Shown: positions 33,822 to 43,672 of the stretch, one piece after another
How the letters are laid out: each line of letters begins with the position of its first letter
How positions within the stretch are numbered: the first letter of the stretch is position 1
From: Heliorestis convoluta
GTDB taxonomy: Bacteria; Bacillota; Desulfitobacteriia; Heliobacteriales; Heliobacteriaceae
Assembly: GCF_009649955.1 (NCBI RefSeq)
Contig: NZ_CP045875.1
Span: forward strand, 186,001-250,000
Direction of reading: 5' to 3'
DNA length: 64,000 bases
The notes under the pieces: model-generated
Told to the model about the DNA's origin: nothing
Seen by the model: only the letters and a program-made list of their open reading frames with translations
Databases searched by the model: none
Translations under genes and position numbers: made by a program

Positions 33822-35012
33822 TTACTTCGGTAGTCCCAATTCCTTAGCCAACGCCGTAAAAGCAGGCAAAGAACGCTCAATCATTGCCTTATCAACACAA
33901 TAAGCAATACGGAAGTACCCAGGCTGTCCAAAGCCGCTGCCAGGCACAACGAGAATATTGTGCTTCTGCGCAGCCTCCACAAAATCAATGTCTTTTTCCA
34001 GAGGAGACTTCGGGAAAAGATAAAAAGCCCCTTCTGGCTTGACCATTTCAAAACCAATCGAAGTCAAATGATTGTATAGCAAATCTCGCTTTTCTTGATA
34101 CGCTTGTATATCAACACTTTCTCTTTGAATGCCTGCGACCAGTCGTTGCATAAGTGCAGGCGCATTCACAAAGCCGAGGATGCGGTTGCAAAAGACAAGA
34201 CCATCGACAAGAAGCGCTACTTGGTCAATGCGAGGACTGACAGCAATATAACCAATACGCTCACCGGGCAAAGCCAGATCCTTACTATGAGACGTTACAA
34301 CAATGCTATTGCGAATATGTCCCAACACAGGAGGTACTTTGACTTGATCGTAAACAATTTTCGCATAAGGCTCATCAGAAACTACATAAATGGTGCGACC
34401 ATATTGAGCGCTTTTTTCTTCCACCAGCTGGTGGAGTTGATCAAGGCTTTTGCCACTGTAGACAACGCCTGTAGGATTGTTGGGAGAGTTAATAATAATC
34501 GCTTTGGTCTTCTCTGTAATGGCCGCGCCAATGGCTTCTAGATCAAGCTGAAAATCTTCACGGCTTTGAACCACCACAGGCGTGCCACCGTGATTGGTAA
34601 TATAGAATTTATACTCTACAAAAAAAGGTGCAGAGATTATCACTTCATCTTCTGGATCGAGAAGGGCCTTGAAAATCACATTGAGACCACCACCGGCACC
34701 AACTGTCATAATTACATGATCAGCTTGTACATCTTCGCCACTGTCTTCGCGCAATACTTCCGCAATCGCGCCACGAGTCTCAGCATAGCCGGCATTGCTC
34801 ATATAACGATGCATACCGGGGACAGGATGGGTGGCGATTTCTTGTAAAGCTTGTCGGAAAGCCTGTGGAGGCTCATCAGTAGGATTTCCTAAAGTAAAAT
34901 CATAGACTTTGTCAGCGCCATAAATAGCTTTTAGCCGGCCGCCTTCTTCGAACATCTTACGAATCCATGATGATTGGGACAACTGTGTCTCAATCTTTTT
35001 TGCGATAGGAAT
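33822..35012 (-). CDS. PLP-dependent class I/II aminotransferase
   Basis: About 396 residues. Conserved points are the N-terminal SSWIRKMFEEG, TLGNPTDEPP, the NSPNNPTGVVYS loop, SDEPYAKIVYD and the PLP lysine in SHSKDLALPGERIGY. It belongs to the aspartate aminotransferase fold I family; substrate unknown. Homologues start MSIAKKIE. The matching IPIAKKIE here would begin with ATT at 35012, eight bases after AAAGGGG, whereas the first conventional start (TTG 34982) would remove this conserved segment and has no ribosome-binding site. I therefore place the start at 35012. Confidence 0.85.
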   Translation of the reverse strand: MPIAKKIETQLSQSSWIRKMFEEGGRLKAIYGADKVYDFTLGNPTDEPPQAFRQALQEIATHPVPGMHRYMSNAGYAETRGAIAEVLREDSGEDVQADHVIMTVGAGGGLNVIFKALLDPEDEVIISAPFFVEYKFYITNHGGTPVVVQSREDFQLDLEAIGAAITEKTKAIIINSPNNPTGVVYSGKSLDQLHQLVEEKSAQYGRTIYVVSDEPYAKIVYDQVKVPPVLGHIRNSIVVTSHSKDLALPGERIGYIAVSPRIDQVALLVDGLVFCNRILGFVNAPALMQRLVAGIQRESVDIQAYQEKRDLLYNHLTSIGFEMVKPEGAFYLFPKSPLEKDIDFVEAAQKHNILVVPGSGFGQPGYFRIAYCVDKAMIERSLPAFTALAKELGLPK

Positions 35013-35141
35013 AAAAATCGCCCCTTTCCATCTTACTCCTATCTATTGTAGAGCTTGTTGCACTATAGCACAACTATAAAAATATCTTTTCGGATCATCA
35101 TCTTGTTTCTCTCTACAATCTTCTTGCTATTGACATTTTTC

Positions 35142-37226
35142 TTAATGGGCCTCTAGGCTTGCTTTGACATCATCAAGATTGGTCGTCGGTTGCTGACAAG
35201 CAAAGTCACGACAGACGTAGAAGGTCAGGTGATGATCGACCGTTTTCATATCTCGGACAAAAGGCGCCATCTCTTCAATCGCTTTATAATCGGGGCCTGC
35301 AAAACGATAAAGGAAAACAGTTTCCGGCAAAAACTGTTGCTCAAGATCCTTCAAGCTTTCCTGCGCTTCTTCAAGATTTTTATCGGCCACGATGACCACT
35401 TCATTATTGGGTGTAAAAGCGAAAAAGAGTGCCATCAAAGAATAGCAATGCCCAGCAGGATAGGCAGAGATCTGGGCAGAAAAAGCATTCAGAAGCTCCA
35501 TCCCTTGATCTTCCCAGGCACTATCACCGGTTAAGCGAGCAAGGCGCAGCAAATTGAGGGCCGAGACAGCATTTCCAGAAGGCGTAGCACCATCGTATAT
35601 CTGTTTAGGGCGAACTGGCAAAGATTCCCCGTCTCTGCCATAGAAGAAAAAGCCGCCTTCTTCTTGATCCCAGAATAAAGCTGTCTGCGCCTTTTGCAGC
35701 GCTATCGTTTTTTGCAGATATTCTGCTTTCTTGCTTGTATGATAAAGCTCTAAGGAAGCGTTAATCAGATAGGCATAATCATCAAGATAGGCTAGGTGCG
35801 CTGCTTCCCCATCGCGATAGCGAGCTAGCAAACGGCCTTGATCGTTGCGCAAATGCTTCCATATAAAATGAAAGGATTTTTCAGCCGCCACCAAGTACTG
35901 CTCATCCTGCAGAATTCGCGCTCCCATAGCGAGGGCCGCAATCACCATACCGTTCCAAGACGTTAAAATCTTATCATCTTTGTAGGGATGCACTCTTTTT
36001 TCACGAAGGACCCATAGCTTTTGCTGCGCTGCAAAAAGCTTGTCTCTCCACTCTTCTTCACCATAGGGAGGACAAAAAGCTTGCTCCCGACCCTTAATAC
36101 GGTTTAAGATACTCTGCCCCTCGAAGTTGCCTTTTTCAGTTACGTCATAATACTGACAGAAAAGCGTACCCATCTCTTCGCCAAGAGCGGCTTTAATTTC
36201 TTGGGGCGTCCAGACATAGAACTTTCCTTCCACGCCTTCAGAATCAGCATCTTCAGCCGAATAGAAACCACCCTCTCGATCGGTCATATCACGAAGCACA
36301 TAACTGAAAATATCTCGGGCGACTTGGGCGTAAAAGTCATTGCCCGTCGCTTGATAGCATTCTAGATACGCAATGGCTAGCAAAGCATTGTCGTACAGCA
36401 TTTTTTCAAAGTGCGGTACAAGCCACCTATCGTCGGTTGAATAACGGGAAAAGCCATAGCCAAGATGATCATAAATCCCGCCAGCGTGCATGGATTGCAA
36501 AGTTTTCTCAACCATGGCCAAGGCTTCTTCGCTACGGCCATATTTCCAATAGCGCAGCAAAAAAGAGAGATTATGAGGTGTTGGAAATTTAGGCGCATGA
36601 CCAAAGCCGCCATAGTTTTTGTCAAATTGATTGCGTAACCATTGATAGCCCTCACGCAGAACTTCCGCTCGTAGCTCCTCGTCAGAGCGAGAAGCCACTT
36701 CTTTTTGAAGAGACGTAATGGCTCTTTGACCGATAATCTCTAAGTTCGGCCGTTCTGTCTGCCACTTTTCCTGAATCACTGACAATAAATCCATCATGCC
36801 AGGCCGTCCGTGCTTGCTATGCTTGGGAAAGTAAGTACCTACAAAAAAAGGTTTTTTATCAGGCGTCAAAAAGACAGTCAAAGGCCAACCACCGTGGCCC
36901 GTCATAGATTGGCAAACAGTCATGTAGATATGATCAATATCGGGACGTTCTTCCCGATCTACTTTTACAGCAATAAAAGACTCTTTTAAAAGAGCGGCCA
37001 CTTCTTCATCTTCGAAGGATTCTTTTTGCATTACGTGACACCAGTGACAAGTGCTATAACCGATGGAGAGGAAGATGGGCTTGTCTTCTTTTTTTGCTTT
37101 TTCGAAAGCCTCTTCGCTCCAAGGATACCAGTCCACAGGATTGTAAGCATGCTGCAGGAGATAGGGGCTTTTGGAGTGGATGAGGCTGTTTGGTTTGCGC
37201 TTGTGGGGGTTTTGGGTTAGGGCCAT
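35142..37226 (-). CDS. DUF255 thioredoxin-like / six-hairpin protein (YyaL type)
   Basis: 694 residues. The N-terminal thioredoxin-like DUF255 domain has [16 protein letters not shown], then [13 protein letters not shown] with the CxxC motif near residue 60. A long (alpha/alpha) barrel typical of glycosidase-like proteins follows, with [16 protein letters not shown] near 410 and an [11 protein letters not shown] region. YyaL/SSP411-like proteins are widespread and their function is unknown. ATG start with GGAGG upstream. A broken copy of the 5' end lies at 38088-38345. Confidence 0.9.
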   Translation of the reverse strand: MALTQNPHKRKPNSLIHSKSPYLLQHAYNPVDWYPWSEEAFEKAKKEDKPIFLSIGYSTCHWCHVMQKESFEDEEVAALLKESFIAVKVDREERPDIDHIYMTVCQSMTGHGGWPLTVFLTPDKKPFFVGTYFPKHSKHGRPGMMDLLSVIQEKWQTERPNLEIIGQRAITSLQKEVASRSDEELRAEVLREGYQWLRNQFDKNYGGFGHAPKFPTPHNLSFLLRYWKYGRSEEALAMVEKTLQSMHAGGIYDHLGYGFSRYSTDDRWLVPHFEKMLYDNALLAIAYLECYQATGNDFYAQVARDIFSYVLRDMTDREGGFYSAEDADSEGVEGKFYVWTPQEIKAALGEEMGTLFCQYYDVTEKGNFEGQSILNRIKGREQAFCPPYGEEEWRDKLFAAQQKLWVLREKRVHPYKDDKILTSWNGMVIAALAMGARILQDEQYLVAAEKSFHFIWKHLRNDQGRLLARYRDGEAAHLAYLDDYAYLINASLELYHTSKKAEYLQKTIALQKAQTALFWDQEEGGFFFYGRDGESLPVRPKQIYDGATPSGNAVSALNLLRLARLTGDSAWEDQGMELLNAFSAQISAYPAGHCYSLMALFFAFTPNNEVVIVADKNLEEAQESLKDLEQQFLPETVFLYRFAGPDYKAIEEMAPFVRDMKTVDHHLTFYVCRDFACQQPTTNLDDVKASLEAH

Positions 37227-37249
37227 ATGAAGTAAGACCTCCTAAAAAA

Positions 37250-37270
37250 TGTACATTCCTAGTATGTACA
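37250..37270. promoter_or_regulatory. TGTACAT palindrome upstream of the yyaL-like gene
   Basis: TGTACAT (37250-37256) and ATGTACA (37264-37270), 7-base spacer, 24 bases before the start codon. A weaker version (CGTACA/TGTACA) is kept in the duplicated copy near 38304-38323. It could be an operator. Confidence 0.4.
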
Positions 37271-37322
37271 AAAAAGGAAGCCTTACAGCCTCTCTATGGA
37301 CAGTTTCGTTATTAAAGAAATT

Positions 37323-37381
37323 AAAAAAGCCAACCATTGCAGTGCCTCTCCAGCAATAGAGGTACTTTTATGGTTGGCTTT
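37323..37381 (-). terminator. Terminator of the hepT-mntA pair
   Basis: AAGCCAACCAT and ATGGTTGGCTT form the outer stem, with an inner CCTCT/AGAGG hairpin. On the minus strand it is followed by TTTTTT. The hepT stop codon overlaps the stem. Confidence 0.8.
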
Positions 37382-37718
37382 CATTTAATAAGCAAACTAG
37401 ACGATTCTTTAATTCTGGAAGGTTGTGGACATAAGTATCCCAGACAATTTCGAGGTCAACACCGAAGTATTCATGGATAAGCATATTACGCATTGATATT
37501 ATCATGGACCAAGGAATACCGACATTTCGTTGTTGAAATTCACGAGAAACTTTATTTGCTGCTTCTCCAATAATCTCTAATCGACGAATTACAGCATCTT
37601 GTAGCTGTGTTGACTGATAGAACTCTTCTTGGGAAATTACTTGAAGGTAGGTTTCAATTTTTTCAATTGAATCAAGCATATGAATAAGATAGATACGATC
37701 ACGCTGATTTATTATCAT
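37368..37718 (-). CDS. hepT: HepT-like HEPN toxin (DUF86)
   Basis: 116 residues. The HEPN motif Rx4HxY is present in SMRNMLIHEYFGVD (near residues 77-89), and RRLEIIGEAANKVS is the other conserved helix. HepT toxins are RNases, or inactivated by adenylylation of the motif tyrosine by the partner MntA. The gene overlaps mntA by 20 bases. The pair is a type VII toxin-antitoxin system. Confidence 0.9.
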   Translation of the reverse strand: MIINQRDRIYLIHMLDSIEKIETYLQVISQEEFYQSTQLQDAVIRRLEIIGEAANKVSREFQQRNVGIPWSMIISMRNMLIHEYFGVDLEIVWDTYVHNLPELKNRLVCLLNESQP

Positions 37719-38001
37719 AGATCACCCTCTTTTCTTTTTCCACAATATCTCGAAGGAAAGGGGAGAGTCCCTTTACCGTCACAACATCGACGTCGCGACC
37801 TAGTTCATCTTTTAGTTCTTCAATCATCTTGCAAAAATCAAACATAGATTTTCTTGCGTTAGGGGCATATTCAATTAACAAATCAATATCACTATTTTCT
37901 GTTTCTTCTCCACGGGCGAAAGAGCCGAAAATAAAAGCCTGTACAACACCATAACGTGAGAAGATAGGCTCTACTTTTTTTTGGATGGCTTGTAGATTCA
38001 T
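37699..38001 (-). CDS. mntA: MntA-like nucleotidyltransferase antitoxin
   Basis: 100 residues. The minimal nucleotidyltransferase motif GSFARGEETENSDIDLLIEY (GSxxRGx..DxD, near 27-46) and the later DVDVV strand give the three acidic residues. The partner of the HEPN toxin, AMPylating it. ATG start with GAGGTGAGA upstream. Confidence 0.9.
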   Translation of the reverse strand: MNLQAIQKKVEPIFSRYGVVQAFIFGSFARGEETENSDIDLLIEYAPNARKSMFDFCKMIEELKDELGRDVDVVTVKGLSPFLRDIVEKEKRVIYDNKSA

Positions 38002-38087
38002 GTTCTCTCACCTCGAGACTATTATAAATGAAATATGAAAAAATTACCATATTGTTTTACTGATTTCTTATGTAGTTGAGTTTACCG

Positions 38088-38280
38088 ACATGACAACCAG
38101 TGGCAGGTGCTATAGCAAATACTTAGAAAAACTGTCTTATCTCCCCTTTTTGCTTTTTCAAAAGCTTCGTCGCACCATTGGTACCAGTCCACGAATTGTA
38201 AGCATGCTATAGGAGAGAGGGGCTTTTCGAATGGATCAGGCTGTTTGCTTTGCGATTGTGAGGGTTTTGGATTAGAGCCA
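38088..38280 (-). pseudogene. Decayed copy of the 5' end of the yyaL-like gene
   Basis: The minus strand reads MALIQNPH... then, after a frameshift, [20 protein letters not shown] and [11 protein letters not shown], matching the start of the 35142-37226 protein ([28 protein letters not shown]). Nucleotide similarity extends through the leader to about 38345. Frameshift and loss of the second active-site Cys show it is dead. It and the intact 5' end are in direct orientation on either side of hepT-mntA. Confidence 0.85.
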
Positions 38281-38357
38281 TTACACATAATCCTTCTAAA
38301 AAACGTACAGCTCCAGTATGTACAAAAAAGGAAGTTTTTCAGCCATACGATGATAAA

Positions 38358-38389
38358 AGCCAGTGAATGCGGACTTGCATTCACTGGCT
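38358..38389 (-). terminator. Terminator of the 38433 gene
   Basis: AGCCAGTGAATGC (38358-38370) with GCATTCACTGGCT (38377-38389); on the minus strand followed by TTTTA. Confidence 0.8.
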
Positions 38390-38432
38390 CAATGTAACGA
38401 CATGCCATCAGTTGTAGACTTGTCTTCAGCAA

Positions 38433-38825
38433 TCAAGAAATCTTAGCGAGCCGCTCTCGTGAAGATGAGGAAACTACACCATCCTTTACGGGCAGTGCCT
38501 CCATCTGATCTAGCAACGCCACCCACTCCGCAGCTGAAAGCTCTAAGGTAGTGCTTTCTTTGAAATGGGACTCAAAGGCACACGTGGTCGGCTTGGGGAA
38601 CTTCTTGTATCTCCAACTGCCCAAGGTAACGGTAAAGGGAGATTGATCGGGCGAGGTCAGACGGTAATTAACTTGGATGAGATGACCGTTAGGAAAGCGC
38701 AGGACAAATGTCTCATAACCGAGATGAACATGATTTTGTTCAATATAATCATAGAATTTTTCCGGCAATAGATCCCGGAGGACCGAAGGCTTCTTCTGAA
38801 ACAGTCGTTTCCAATACTCGCGCAT
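38433..38825 (-). CDS. Hypothetical protein (130 aa)
   Basis: Start at ATG 38825 with GGAAGGCAGG upstream; an in-frame extension to 38894 adds a CPYC motif but lacks such a site. The sequence begins MREYWKRLFQKKPSVLRDLL and contains FPNGHLIQVNYRLT. No domain is recognised and there is no membrane segment. Own terminator downstream. Confidence 0.55.
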   Translation of the reverse strand: MREYWKRLFQKKPSVLRDLLPEKFYDYIEQNHVHLGYETFVLRFPNGHLIQVNYRLTSPDQSPFTVTLGSWRYKKFPKPTTCAFESHFKESTTLELSAAEWVALLDQMEALPVKDGVVSSSSRERLAKIS

Positions 38826-39137
38826 ATGTATCCTGCCTTCCACAAATAAATTAAAGTTTTCACAATATGGGCATTTGAAAAGGCAACCTGGCACCCTGTA
38901 AAAGGTTTGCCCAACATTGCCCCTGTCTTTGTCTATGTTTTGATTATAGTGGAAAGCTGCTCATAAATACAATGCATATTTTATATAGAGGGTATAAATA
39001 TAGATCATATCAAGGTCACAAAAAAGATGTTATGATATTTTTAGAAAAGAAAAAATAAGATGGTAAAAGACGAGTGGAAGAGACAAGCAGAAATACACAA
39101 TTGTCTCAGATTAATAAATAAAAGGTGATCACAAGAG
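38826..39137. other. Divergent gap before the permease gene
   Basis: 312 bases between divergent genes. AT-rich from 38940 on, with AAAGGTGATC just before the permease start. No RNA, repeat or further ORF with a ribosome-binding site is seen. Confidence 0.4.
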
Positions 39138-40232
39138 ATGGTACTTTTCAAGCGCTTCGAGCGTATCCTTTTTACCCTCATCTTACTGATGGCGGGAATC
39201 ATTGTCGTCATTCAGATGCCACACTTCACCAACTTAGAAAGTGGGTCTTTGCTTACACCGCACTTACAAGCTTTTGTAACCATTTTTCTAGCCATTGCCA
39301 TTGAGGCAACCCCCTTCATCTTGCTAGGCATTTTCGGCTCCGCCTTCTTAGAAGTCTTTGTCAGCGAAAAAGCTTTACAGAAAGTCTTGCCCAAAAACCC
39401 TTACATAGGAACACCATTAGCGGGGCTCCTCGGTATTCTTTTTCCTTTCTGCGAATGTGGCATGGTACCCATCGCCAGGCGACTCCTGCTCAAAGGTGTT
39501 CGGCCCTCCCAAGTCTTCCCTTTTATGCTCGCCGCTCCGATTATCAACCCCATTACAGCCATTTCTACCTACTACGCCTTTTATGGACAAATGGATATGG
39601 TGGCTTTACGCTTTGTCGGCGCTTTTGTTATCGTACTCTTCGTAGGCTACATATTGCTTGTACTAGAAAAAAGAAAAGGAGAGCATAACCTACGTACAGA
39701 AATAATACGTCCTCAGGCAAAGATAACAACAGAAGCTTGCGGCTGTAGCCATGGCCATAGTAGCTGTGGACAGAGCCATGGACATCACCATCACCATGGG
39801 CAAAACAGCACCATAAAAAGCATTCTTAGCAAGACCAACAACTTTCTTCGCCATGCTGTCGACGAATTCTTCACCGTAGGCGCCTACCTCCTCGTAGGTG
39901 CCGCACTTGCCGCAGCCGCCCAGGTCTGGTTGCCCCAATCAAGCTTACAAGTCCTCGGCCAAGAAACCCTTCTAGCTGTACTCACCATGATGCTGCTTGG
40001 CTTTGCTTTGTCGATCTGTACAGCGGCCGATGCCTTCGTAGCCGCTGGATTTGTCGGCACCTTCACACCCGGTGCCATCCTAACCTTTCTTATCTTTGGC
40101 CCCATGATTGACGTCAAAAACACCCTCATGATGCTAGGCTTCTTCCGCCGCAGCTATGTTTTCTTACTAATAGCCATCGTCTCCACAGCAGCATTACTAG
40201 TAGGATTATCAATCGACACCTTTTTTTTCTAG
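39138..40232 (+). CDS. UPF0718/DUF318-type permease
   Basis: 364 residues with eight or more membrane segments in two halves. The first half has the conserved FPFCECGMVPIARRLL and FMLAAPIINPITAI motifs of the DUF318 (YcgR/ArsP-like) family, the second the SICTAADAFVAAGF and GPMIDVKNTLM repeats. The central loop (about 195-225) is rich in His and Cys, with a GHHHHHG run, which suggests metal binding. The next gene is a DUF1980/TIGR03943 protein, the usual partner. Substrate unknown, perhaps a metal or metalloid. Confidence 0.88.
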   Translation: MVLFKRFERILFTLILLMAGIIVVIQMPHFTNLESGSLLTPHLQAFVTIFLAIAIEATPFILLGIFGSAFLEVFVSEKALQKVLPKNPYIGTPLAGLLGILFPFCECGMVPIARRLLLKGVRPSQVFPFMLAAPIINPITAISTYYAFYGQMDMVALRFVGAFVIVLFVGYILLVLEKRKGEHNLRTEIIRPQAKITTEACGCSHGHSSCGQSHGHHHHHGQNSTIKSILSKTNNFLRHAVDEFFTVGAYLLVGAALAAAAQVWLPQSSLQVLGQETLLAVLTMMLLGFALSICTAADAFVAAGFVGTFTPGAILTFLIFGPMIDVKNTLMMLGFFRRSYVFLLIAIVSTAALLVGLSIDTFFF

Positions 40233-40338
40233 GACCATCCTCCTTATGGAATGCCCCCACCACAAGGTAACTATTTCATAACACAGCAGAACCGCTCCCT
40301 GTGTCAATGTGTTATGTAGAAAAGAGGCTGATCATAAA

Positions 40339-41238
40339 GTGAAGCATCTAACACTAGAAAGAAAGCCCCTCCTACAGGGTCTGCTTCTGCTTCTTTTTAG
40401 CATATACCTCTGGCAACTGTACTTTACCGGCAACCTGCCCTACTATATTCACCCTCGCTATATTCCTTTCACAGTAGTAGCTGCCAATGTTTTAACTCTC
40501 TTAGCCCTTTACTGCCTTATTCGCAGCATCAAAAGTAGAACCAAAAACAGCACCACGCAAAGCCCTCGCTGGCCCTACGCTGTCTTTAGCGTCATGCTTC
40601 TCCTTGGTTTTCTCTTACCACCGCAACCACTTGACCTCTCCTTAAGCAGTCAGAAAAACTTTCGACCCTTCGGCTTTAGCAATCAACCAACGATGGAAGC
40701 AAGTACTGGCGGTAGAGGAGAGACCCCTGGCTTTAGGGCCTTTACAGAACTGGATTGGGGCGATTGGGAAGAGTTTGGAGAACTTGAATGGCAAGAAGAA
40801 CTTGAATACTGTGAAACAGATTGGAACGAATGGGCTATCTTAGAAGCCAATCCTCGTGGCTCCGACGAACAGCCGCCGCATCAAGGCACCATAGTCTTTA
40901 CCGATCTGAACTTTGTGTCTTATCTCACAGCCATCTTGTCATCACCGCAACAATACTACCAACGGCACGTTGAGATCGAAGGATTTGTCTATCGTGAAGG
41001 AGACTACCAAGACAATCACTTTGTCTTGGGCCGTTACGCCATTGTCTGCTGTATCGCCGATGCATCCGTCGTTGGCTTGCTCGCCATCAGTCAAGAGGAT
41101 CCTGACGTAGATAGTTGGATCAAAGCAAGAGGTACCATCATACCAGGGAGTTATCAAGGCTTTGAGATGCCTGTTCTTCAGATTGAGCGTTGGGAGGAAG
41201 TCCAAGATCTACCTTTTCCCTATGTCTACGCACCGTAA
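40339..41238 (+). CDS. TIGR03943/DUF1980 family protein, permease partner
   Basis: 299 residues from GTG 40339 (AGAGG upstream). Two to three membrane segments at the N-terminus (about 5-85) with YIHPRYIPFTVVAA, and a C-terminal domain with VEIEGFVYRE, FVLGRYAIVCCIADASV and the closing VLQIERWEEV. These are the marks of the YcgQ-like partner of DUF318 permeases. The acidic linker (WGDWEEFGELEWQEELEYCE) is unusual. Together with the gene before it, it probably makes a transport complex; in Bacillus the pair is zinc-responsive. Confidence 0.82.
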   Translation: MKHLTLERKPLLQGLLLLLFSIYLWQLYFTGNLPYYIHPRYIPFTVVAANVLTLLALYCLIRSIKSRTKNSTTQSPRWPYAVFSVMLLLGFLLPPQPLDLSLSSQKNFRPFGFSNQPTMEASTGGRGETPGFRAFTELDWGDWEEFGELEWQEELEYCETDWNEWAILEANPRGSDEQPPHQGTIVFTDLNFVSYLTAILSSPQQYYQRHVEIEGFVYREGDYQDNHFVLGRYAIVCCIADASVVGLLAISQEDPDVDSWIKARGTIIPGSYQGFEMPVLQIERWEEVQDLPFPYVYAP

Positions 41239-41374
41239 AGCATTCTCCAACATTTTTTCCAGCAAAAAACATGGCTTTTCTAGTAAAAAAAGATATACAG
41301 CAGCACAAGATTGCAGTATAATACCTATCGGTTTTGTTCTTTTTTTACAGTGAAGATATAGAGGGGAGCTCGCC

Positions 41375-42766
41375 TTGAATAAAAAATATCATATTGCCAT
41401 CGTTGGGGGCGGACCATCGGCCATTTTTGCAGCCTATGAACTGATGCAATACAACCACAATCTGAGAATCATTCTATTAGAAGCAGGCCACGACATTTAC
41501 CAACGCAGTTGTCCCATCGCAGAAAAGAAAGTAAACCACTGCATTGGATGCAAACCTTGTGACATCATGCGTGGCTTTGGAGGAGCAGGCGCCTTCTCCG
41601 ATGGAAAATATAATTTCACCACAGAATTTGGCGGATGGCTCCAAGAATACATCTCTGACAACGACGTATTGGAACTGATCAATTATGTAGACAAAATCAA
41701 CCTAGAACGAGGTGCTCCAACAGAATACTTCACAACGGAGAAAAGCAATCTAGGCAAAAAAGTCCTGGCCCAAGACATTCATCTTCTCCAAGCAAAAGTA
41801 CGACATCTAGGCACTGAAAACAACCTACGTATCTTAGAAAAATTATATGAAGAATTAAAAAGCCAGATCACCTTATGTTGCAACAGTCGCGTAAAGCAGA
41901 TTCAACCACACGAAGGAATTTTTACACTTTTCGTAGAAGGGCTAGGAGAGCTAGATAGCATCGAGGCCGACTACGTCATTGCTGCACCAGGTCGAGCTGG
42001 ATCGGAATGGTTTGCAGGACAATGCAAAGAACTAGGTCTTTCCTTATTTAATAACCAAGTTGACGTAGGCGTGCGAGTTGAAATTCCAGCAGAAATCTTT
42101 GAACACATTACGGAAGATGTTTATGAAGCCAAGCTCGTCTATCGAACGAAACAATACGGCGACCTCGTCCGAACCTTCTGCATGAACCCCAAAGGCTACG
42201 TTGTCGCTGAAAACACAGACGGCATCATCACCGTCAATGGCCACAGCTATCGCGACGAGAAAAAGCACAGCAAAAACACCAACTTCGCCTTGCTCGTCAG
42301 CAATCGTTTTACCGAACCCTTTCAAGAACCGCACCAATATGGAAAACGAATCGCTTCCTTTTCTAACCTCCTAGGAGGCGGAGTATTGGTACAACGATTC
42401 GGCGATCTGATCAAAGGCAGGAGAACGAACGAACACCGTCTATCTCAAAGCTTTACCAGACCAACCTTGCAAGCTGTACCGGGTGACCTAAGTCTTGTCT
42501 TACCAAAGCGTCATCTCGACAATATCATCGAAATGATTTATGCACTTGACAAAATTGCACCCGGCATGGCCAACGACGATACACTACTTTATGGCGTGGA
42601 AGTCAAATTCTACAGCTCACGGCTGAAGCTAACCAAAGAACTAGAAACAGAGATTCCGAACATGTTTGCCATTGGCGATGGTGCAGGTGTCACTCGAGGC
42701 TTGTCTCAAGCAAGCGCCAGTGGTGTTCACGTAGCTAGAGTGATTCATCAAAGAATAGTAAAATAA
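41375..42766 (+). CDS. FAD-dependent dehydrogenase (COG2509 type)
   Basis: 463 residues, TTG start behind GAGGGGAGC. The FAD-binding motif HIAIVGGGPSAIFAAYEL lies at the N-terminus, followed by cysteines in HCIGCKPCDIMRGFGGAG, and a C-terminal FAD site (MFAIGDGAGVTRGLSQASAS). This is the uncharacterised COG2509 flavoprotein family. A second member lacking the cysteines starts at 62835. Reaction unknown. Confidence 0.85.
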   Translation: MNKKYHIAIVGGGPSAIFAAYELMQYNHNLRIILLEAGHDIYQRSCPIAEKKVNHCIGCKPCDIMRGFGGAGAFSDGKYNFTTEFGGWLQEYISDNDVLELINYVDKINLERGAPTEYFTTEKSNLGKKVLAQDIHLLQAKVRHLGTENNLRILEKLYEELKSQITLCCNSRVKQIQPHEGIFTLFVEGLGELDSIEADYVIAAPGRAGSEWFAGQCKELGLSLFNNQVDVGVRVEIPAEIFEHITEDVYEAKLVYRTKQYGDLVRTFCMNPKGYVVAENTDGIITVNGHSYRDEKKHSKNTNFALLVSNRFTEPFQEPHQYGKRIASFSNLLGGGVLVQRFGDLIKGRRTNEHRLSQSFTRPTLQAVPGDLSLVLPKRHLDNIIEMIYALDKIAPGMANDDTLLYGVEVKFYSSRLKLTKELETEIPNMFAIGDGAGVTRGLSQASASGVHVARVIHQRIVK

Positions 42767-42810
42767 AGCCAAAAGCGCTGATCGCAAGGTCAGCGCTTTT
42801 GGCTTTCTCT
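42765..42810 (+). terminator. Rho-independent terminator
   Basis: A 17-bp perfect stem, AAAGCCAAAAGCGCTGA (42765-42781) with its complement at 42790-42806, then a T-rich tail. It overlaps the last base pairs of the preceding stop codon. Confidence 0.9.
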
Positions 42811-42896
42811 ATAGCCCTCCAACAGGCAAAATCACCAAAACACACAGAAAAGCATACTGATGGGAAGGGAAAGTAACTAAGAAAGGTGTGATCCTT

Positions 42897-43442
42897 GTGA
42901 ATCCCAGGTTAGCCTACCTGCGATTTCTTCATGCCTCGCCCGATGCACCGGGTGTAGACATTTACGCTAACGGCGTACGAGTTGCACGGAACTTGCGCTA
43001 TCAAGGTTTTACCCAATATCTTTCGGCGCCACCTGGACGGTATCGCATTCGCGTCTTTCCTGCTGGACAGACGACGAATCCCGTCGTTGACACAGTCATC
43101 ACCCTATTACCCCAATCTGTCTCAACAGATGCACTCATTGGGCGACTGGCTGATATACAACTACTGCCCATTCGAGAACTGCGCCAACCAATCCGACCAG
43201 GACGACTCTACCTACGTTTTGCCCACCTATCGCCGGATGCACCACCGGTCGATCTCACATTGGCCGATGGAACAAGGCTATTTAGAGGTGTAGGCTTTAC
43301 AGAATCCACGGATTATGTGGAACTAGCACCAGGCACGTACAACTTCCAGCTACGCCTCGTTGGTACCGATGATATTGTACTCCGAGTTCCCAATATCACT
43401 TTGCGCCCCGATCGTTTTTACACCATCTATGCAGTAGCTTAG
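42897..43442 (+). CDS. DUF4397 domain protein
   Basis: 181 residues. Two similar halves each start with an RFxHxSPDAP motif (LRFLHASPDAPGVDIYANG and LRFAHLSPDAPPVDLTLADG), and each continues with a Y..L.PG.Y.(I/F).(L/V) strand. This is the DUF4397 beta-sandwich family, often on the cell or spore surface. No signal peptide is present. GTG 42897 has AAAGGTG at a good distance; GTG 42888 lies too close. Confidence 0.85.
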   Translation: MNPRLAYLRFLHASPDAPGVDIYANGVRVARNLRYQGFTQYLSAPPGRYRIRVFPAGQTTNPVVDTVITLLPQSVSTDALIGRLADIQLLPIRELRQPIRPGRLYLRFAHLSPDAPPVDLTLADGTRLFRGVGFTESTDYVELAPGTYNFQLRLVGTDDIVLRVPNITLRPDRFYTIYAVA

Positions 43443-43672
43443 CCGAAGGAAGACCGGGCTTACAAGTGCTCATTCCTTTAGACGGCATCTCCTATTTACC
43501 AGTCTAAGTTCCTTTACAGTCCCATATAAAGAAGTATCCAATCTGCGGAACAAAAAAAAAGATATGTATAAACATTTTTAGACAGAAAAAACAAGAAAAA
43601 ACGCAACAACCATTACCATTTTCTTCCTCCTGGCATATAGATACAGTATCTCTTAGAAAAGGGGGGGGACAA

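Noticed and set aside
33373-33880. Minus-strand frames of 63 and 78 codons at the palindromes
   Set aside because: They run through the hairpin repeats or the aminotransferase end and look like chance frames.
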